Positions 12,570-16,499 of a stretch of 16,499 bases of DNA are shown one piece after another. The notes beneath the pieces were generated by a model that was not told the origin of the DNA, made no database searches, and worked only from the letters and a program-made list of their open reading frames with translations. Source of the stretch: DATJPW01 sp035506215 (GTDB lineage: Bacteria > Desulfobacterota > Desulfomonilia > Desulfomonilales > Desulfomonilaceae); contig DATJPW010000241.1 in assembly GCA_035506215.1 (NCBI GenBank), forward strand, positions 1 to 16,499. Direction: 5' to 3'. Position numbers and translations under genes: made by a program. The number at the start of each line of letters is the position of its first letter. The stretch's first letter is position 1.

Positions 12570-14159
12570 ATGCTTGAAGGAAAAAATGTTCTCATCATCG
12601 GAGCACGGGCAGGCGGATATGGAGCTTCAATTGCTCGTGCTGCCGTCGCAGCCGGTGCTAGAGTCTTAGGGACTTCCCTGACTCCAGCCGACCCTCGCGA
12701 GGCGGCTTTTTTTCATGAGCTGGGAGTGGAGCTTGTCGAGGTTCCACTACGGTACAACTTCGACAAGAGAAACCGTGCGTTCGAAGACCTGGCTGGAATT
12801 GAACGGTGGCTGCGGGCCCGCGATGTCAACCGACTGGACGTTGTTATACATGCAGTGGCCGGCGGTTTCCCCAGGCAACCCTCGGTAATGAAAGCTGTGG
12901 CCGACATTCTCAAGGGCCAACATACTCTTGCGGACTTGGCCACCGCGGTGAAAAGAAACGTCTATTACGTCAACGCGGGGTCCTTCGCGGACACGATAGA
13001 AGGGCTGTCCGGTCTCACCCACGATGAAAGCCAGTTCGCGGCCTTAACTTATCGTGGCGATTTGCCCTATTTCATTTCTCCTACCAAGAAATATCTGGAG
13101 AAAATCGTTCTGCGTCTGGCGGATAAAGGTAAACGCACTCTGATCGCTGCTCTGCCCGAAGCCTGGACGCAATCGTCCCAGTTCTTCACCGGAATCGAGA
13201 TCGCGATCTTATACAACTATCAAGAGCACCTATCCGGGCGCCAATGCAACTCGCCGGACCTCATTCCTGCTTTCTCTCTCATGGAGCGGTCTTTGGCGGC
13301 ATTGGAAGGCTTCCCTGCCCTGCAAGAAGATCTGCAAACGTTCTTTGAGCGTCAGTGGGTCGGCATCGAGGAATCCACCGATTCGGCTAAGCTTTACAAC
13401 ATGGTGCACGAGCTGTTCGAAAAATTACGGGACCGTGGCAGCTTCCCGATCTTGAGGCGGGCCGTGGAGATAATCTCGAATTTTGTGAGAGATGCGTCCG
13501 GAACGATAATGATCCGGGAATTGATTGCAGGGGGTCGCTACATCTCCGGGGACGTCAGGCAGGTCTTTTACAGTGATCTCATCGGAAACAATACCATAAG
13601 AAAGGCAAAACCCAGACCATCACCACCGACCGCTCCGGTGGTCATCAAACGTACCTGGCAGGTATTCGAAAAAGACGAAATACGCACGACATTGAGCATG
13701 TACGGGGATAATTTTCTTTTCCTGGACCGCGTCGTGATGGAGTTTACCCAGAACTTGGACGGAACAATCGGGTTCGGACGTTTCACCGTTCCACCACCGG
13801 ACGAGAATCCGATACTGAAGGACCATTTTGTCGGCATGCCTCTTTTTGGCGGCCACCTTCAGATGGAAGCAGTAGCCCAGTTCGGCACTTTCATGATTCT
13901 GAAACTCCTCAAGGATAAGAAACTGGTCCCCATTTTGACCGGGACCGAATTTCCCGACCTCAACACCATGGCCCCCCCTGGGGAAACGTTGACCATGATG
14001 GGACGCATCAGAGTGACCGGCAAGAGACATCTTATGCTGGAAGCATTTATCGAGAATCGCTTCGCCCGGTCCAAGGGGATCATTCGCGGCATAATGATTG
14101 GCGAACGCGTCGTGCGTAAGATGATGATGTCATTTAGCACCGAAGAAGTGGAAGACTGA
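12570..14159 (+). CDS. Fused FabI-like short-chain reductase and FabZ-like hotdog dehydratase
   Basis: A two-domain protein of 529 residues. Residues 1 to about 230 are a short-chain dehydrogenase/reductase of enoyl-ACP reductase style: MLEGKNVLIIGARAGGYGAS (the nucleotide-binding glycine motif), VIHAVAGG (92-99), and Y167-x6-K174 (YFISPTKK), the Tyr-x6-Lys spacing of FabI enzymes rather than the Tyr-x3-Lys of classical members. A helical linker covers about 230-360. Residues about 370-515 form a hotdog fold like FabZ: FLFLDRV, then DHFVGMPLFGGHLQMEAVAQFG with the expected His419 and Glu433. Together these could dehydrate a 3-hydroxyacyl-ACP/CoA and reduce the resulting enoyl group. The order is reductase first. 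An AAGGA site precedes the ATG at 12570; a GTG at 12531 is in frame but lacks one. It is cytoplasmic, and no acyl carrier protein or ketosynthase gene lies beside it. Confidence 0.8.
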   Translation: MLEGKNVLIIGARAGGYGASIARAAVAAGARVLGTSLTPADPREAAFFHELGVELVEVPLRYNFDKRNRAFEDLAGIERWLRARDVNRLDVVIHAVAGGFPRQPSVMKAVADILKGQHTLADLATAVKRNVYYVNAGSFADTIEGLSGLTHDESQFAALTYRGDLPYFISPTKKYLEKIVLRLADKGKRTLIAALPEAWTQSSQFFTGIEIAILYNYQEHLSGRQCNSPDLIPAFSLMERSLAALEGFPALQEDLQTFFERQWVGIEESTDSAKLYNMVHELFEKLRDRGSFPILRRAVEIISNFVRDASGTIMIRELIAGGRYISGDVRQVFYSDLIGNNTIRKAKPRPSPPTAPVVIKRTWQVFEKDEIRTTLSMYGDNFLFLDRVVMEFTQNLDGTIGFGRFTVPPPDENPILKDHFVGMPLFGGHLQMEAVAQFGTFMILKLLKDKKLVPILTGTEFPDLNTMAPPGETLTMMGRIRVTGKRHLMLEAFIENRFARSKGIIRGIMIGERVVRKMMMSFSTEEVED

Positions 14160-14474
14160 GGTCAAATTGGGCGATACGAGGCTTGGCCACGAGCGGAACA
14201 CACAATTATAAGCTCCTTTCTGAGTCCCCTACCTTATCGATTATCCGCATGTGAGTTGAAACCATTTTTGACGAAGATACTTGCCTTTCGGTATCGCCGG
14301 GCTTACGTTTAATGTGTTGGTTTGGAATTAAGATTTGATGTGCTAAGGGAGACTCGCTTCGGCTGTCTCAATTCTCGATGGAGGGACGCGGGCAAGATCA
14401 AAGACCGGCCCGTCATTTTAGGTTCTCTGAGAATTGGAGATGGTTGTAAAAGTTTCCCAAACAGTGGCTCGACA
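14160..14474. other. Intergenic stretch before the DHH gene
   Basis: The frame of the DHH protein is open from 14322, but the 51 extra codons look non-conserved and have no start supported by a ribosome-binding site. A small inverted repeat GAGAC/GTCTC (14349-14369) is present. A TTGACG at about 14269 could be a -35 box. I see no clear terminator after the fusion gene. Confidence 0.35.
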
Positions 14475-15551
14475 ATGAATGCGTCTCGATGGGACGTGAC
14501 CCGATGCTCAGGGAAGTTGGAAGAGCTTGCTTCCGTTATTGAAGGGGCGAAACGCAAGCGAATCCTGATCCTGTGCCACAATAATCCGGACCCGGATAGC
14601 ATAGCCGGCGCCTACGGTCTCCAGTTCCTTTTGAAGAAAAAATTCGGCATCCGTACTGTTATCGGCTACGGGGGAGTGGTGACGCGTGCGGAAAATAAGG
14701 CCATGATCCAGAGATTGCGGATTAAAATGACGCAACTTCCCCGAATAGAACCTGGAAAGTACTACGGGATAGCTCTAATTGATGCACAGCCGGGCACCGG
14801 CAATAATCTCATGGGGTCGCGGCATAAACCTCCCTTGATCGTGATTGACCACCACCCGGTGAGGAAACTATCCACCAAGGCACAGTTCCGAGACATTCGA
14901 CCCGGTTACGGGGCCACCTCCACGATAGTGACCGAGTATCTTGTGGCCGCGGATTTGACGCCCACAAGGTCCGTGGCGAACGCTCTTCTTTATGGGATCA
15001 AAACCGACACGGACGCACTGGTGAGAGACTCGTCCAAAGCTGACTTGCAAGCGTTCAGCTACCTCTTTCCGCTGACAAATCCTCGTGTGTTGGGAGGTAT
15101 CGAAAGACCGCCTCTCTCGCCTGCATACTTGGGAGAGTACCAGCGCGCCCTTGCCTTGACGACCCTGCGCCGTGATGTTGCGGTTTCATACCTCGGACAA
15201 ATCGATTCCGAAGCCATCATACCGGAGATGGCAGACGTCCTGCTGCGCATCGAAGGGGTGACCTGGTCACTGTGCCTCGGCGAGAAGAATGGCCTGATGA
15301 TCATTTCTTGCCGATCAACGTCTCGTTCGCACAAAGCGGGCATTGTCCTGCGCCGGTTAATCGGGACAAACGGCTCGGCCGGCGGCCATAAGTGCATGGC
15401 CGGCGGACAGGTGCCGCTCAATGGTCTTTCGTCCGCGGAGAGGAAGGACCTTGCGTCAAAGCTGGTCGATCGCTTTCTCAAGCTGATCAAGAGAGATGGA
15501 ATAAATCCCCGACCTATTTTCGGCGCGACCGATGCTGGTGAAGATCACTGA
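14475..15551 (+). CDS. DHH/DHHA1 phosphoesterase (NrnA-like)
   Basis: The product has 358 residues from the preferred ATG. DHH-family members cleave short oligonucleotides or phosphoadenosine phosphate, or act as related phosphatases, using two Mn2+ ions. Motif I is CHNNPDPDSIAGA (34-46), motif II ALIDAQPG with Asp103 (100-107), motif III IDHHP (124-128), and motif IV GIKTDTDAL (164-172). The C-terminal DHHA1 substrate-binding signature is GSAGGHKCMAGG (300-311). The order and size fit the bifunctional oligoribonuclease/pAp-phosphatase type, though the exact substrate cannot be assigned. No CBS or membrane domain is attached. The start is uncertain: the frame is open back to 14322, and none of the candidates has a good ribosome-binding site. 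The ATG at 14475 gives the family's usual N-terminus about 30 residues before motif I. Confidence 0.85.
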   Translation: MNASRWDVTRCSGKLEELASVIEGAKRKRILILCHNNPDPDSIAGAYGLQFLLKKKFGIRTVIGYGGVVTRAENKAMIQRLRIKMTQLPRIEPGKYYGIALIDAQPGTGNNLMGSRHKPPLIVIDHHPVRKLSTKAQFRDIRPGYGATSTIVTEYLVAADLTPTRSVANALLYGIKTDTDALVRDSSKADLQAFSYLFPLTNPRVLGGIERPPLSPAYLGEYQRALALTTLRRDVAVSYLGQIDSEAIIPEMADVLLRIEGVTWSLCLGEKNGLMIISCRSTSRSHKAGIVLRRLIGTNGSAGGHKCMAGGQVPLNGLSSAERKDLASKLVDRFLKLIKRDGINPRPIFGATDAGEDH

Positions 15552-15851
15552 AGAAAAACTGAATCCAGACCGAGCGATTGGCTAGTATTGCGAAAAGGAA
15601 ATTTTCGGACTCGAAGTGCTCATTTGGCCCTACTTCTTCAGGGCTGCAAGTCGCTCAGTCCAACAGGAAGAGTTGGATCAAGGTCATAATACTGGCTTAT
15701 TATCAAGCTCTCCATTTCGCTTACTGTTGTAGGGAAGTCACGTCCTCTCCAGCGGGATAAGGGATTGAGAAGTGTCCACATACATTTGCTGTATCCAATA
15801 GAAGGGCGCATCACAGCAACTGTGCCTAACGACAGCGTGTTCCTTTGATAA
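15552..15851. other. Intergenic region, no recognisable feature
   Basis: About 300 bases between the DHH gene and the convergent gene at the right edge. The only structure seen is a 5-bp hairpin GCCCT-acttcttc-AGGGC near 15628-15645 without a T-tract. No ORF here has a credible start or composition. Confidence 0.4.
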
Positions 15852-16499
15852 CTAATGAAGCGGTATCAGATTGAACTCATCCCTAATCTTATTTATGGCC
15901 GCCTCAAGTCCGTTCTGCTGAATGTGGTACCGCAGGCTCATTGAGCGATAGGTGTCCTTGTGTCCTGCATACATCCGGCCAAGGATTTTTGCCGCCAGCT
16001 CGGCGCAATCCCTGTGCATGACGGGTAATCTTGCGAAGGTCCTAACTTCGATCTCCTGTTCCGTTGCGGTTGCTAAACCACAGAGGCTCTCAGTCTGCAA
16101 GGCGGCAAAGACGAGGTTCCTATGATAACAGGAGAGTGAGCGCCGGACTAACTCAGAATCCGTAAACAGCGTAGGGAACCACACCGCCCGGCCTCGCTTA
16201 CGAGCGTAAACCACGTCTGCATCATTGGTGGAGGACTTCAGAGGCAGCTTGACCTTTTCATCAAGAGCTGGAAGCCTAGCTTTGGGCCAATTGGCGGCCC
16301 AACTGGTAACAGCCTCTAGCATCCTGTGAATTTCCTCGCCCTCAGTGAGCGGAGCTTCAAGGTTTTCCCCTGATCCCTTGAGAACGGTGAAGATTGTGAA
16401 GGGCTGATCTGGAATTATCCCGGCAGGACCGGTTTGGCCAAGGGCAACTTGACGAATGCTTGTGAGGCACCTATCAGCAAACTGCTTGAAATAAAGCCT
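15852..16499 (-). CDS. Unrecognised protein, 5' end outside the window
   Basis: The minus-strand frame is open from the right edge to TAG at 15852-15854, giving 215 visible residues. The ATG at 16320-16322 is internal, since the preceding 59 codons are also open and look coding (RLYFKQFADRCLTSIRQVAL..., then FTIFTVLKGSGENLEAPL). The visible part is soluble and alpha-helical in character. It has a mid-section WFPTLFTDSELVRRSLSCYHRNLVFAALQTESL and a C-terminal helix-rich end NGLEAAINKIRDEFNLIPLH. No membrane segment, signal or known catalytic motif is evident. I do not recognise the family. Fold and function are unknown, but the long open frame running off the edge supports a real gene. Confidence 0.65.
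   Translation of the reverse strand, partial: RLYFKQFADRCLTSIRQVALGQTGPAGIIPDQPFTIFTVLKGSGENLEAPLTEGEEIHRMLEAVTSWAANWPKARLPALDEKVKLPLKSSTNDADVVYARKRGRAVWFPTLFTDSELVRRSLSCYHRNLVFAALQTESLCGLATATEQEIEVRTFARLPVMHRDCAELAAKILGRMYAGHKDTYRSMSLRYHIQQNGLEAAINKIRDEFNLIPLH

Noticed and set aside
14322..14474. 51-codon N-terminal extension of the DHH phosphoesterase
   Set aside because: No supported start, atypical composition, and the family normally begins shortly before motif I.

Overview
The window looks like chromosomal DNA of a free-living, probably anaerobic Gram-negative bacterium, most plausibly a deltaproteobacterium (Desulfobacterota). This is an inference from the mix of genes: a PAS-containing sigma-54 activator, a TRAP-transporter remnant, a long SLC13/ArsB-type permease, a SYLF-domain lipoprotein-like protein, and palindromic repeats with AAATCCCC arms. 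No ribosomal RNA or other decisive taxonomic marker is present.

Left end (1-1020): the 3' part of a cupin gene, then about 450 bases without a convincing gene. These hold a degenerate tRNA-Ser(CGA)-like sequence whose 3' half is intact, which is typical of an integration site. Further right are two hairpins and a 39-codon 5' stump of a TRAP large-permease gene (dctM-like, minus strand). This stretch reads as a scarred insertion/deletion junction.

1022-5692 (minus strand) looks like one regulatory and transport unit. A sigma-54 activator with two PAS domains is followed by an intergenic region carrying three or four copies of a CTGTC-N10-GACAG palindrome and a good -24/-12 promoter. Then come a small ankyrin-repeat protein, a permease with an extracytoplasmic beta-sandwich-like N-terminal extension, and the dctM stump. 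The arrangement suggests that the activator binds the palindromes and switches on the ankyrin/permease operon.

6000-8867 (plus strand) is a pentose-phosphate cluster: an RpiB-type isomerase and a long transaldolase that overlap by 4 bases, then 6-phosphogluconolactonase. A consensus sigma-70 promoter (TTGACA, 18-base spacer, TATAAT) lies far upstream, with a palindrome touching its -35 box, leaving a leader of nearly 290 bases.

9026-10297: a secreted SH3b protein with an extreme tryptophan cluster and a repeat-rich basic C-terminus, followed by a terminator and a run of three hairpins. 10352-12350 (minus strand): a GNAT acetyltransferase, a SYLF/Ysc84-like exported protein and an orotate phosphoribosyltransferase homologue. 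Divergent from these, 12570-14159 encodes an unusual fusion of a FabI-like short-chain reductase and a FabZ-like hotdog domain. It is followed by a DHH/DHHA1 phosphoesterase (NrnA-like). The right edge cuts an unrecognised minus-strand gene.

The most interesting items are the self-contained sigma-54 module, the reductase-hotdog fusion and the tRNA/TRAP scar.
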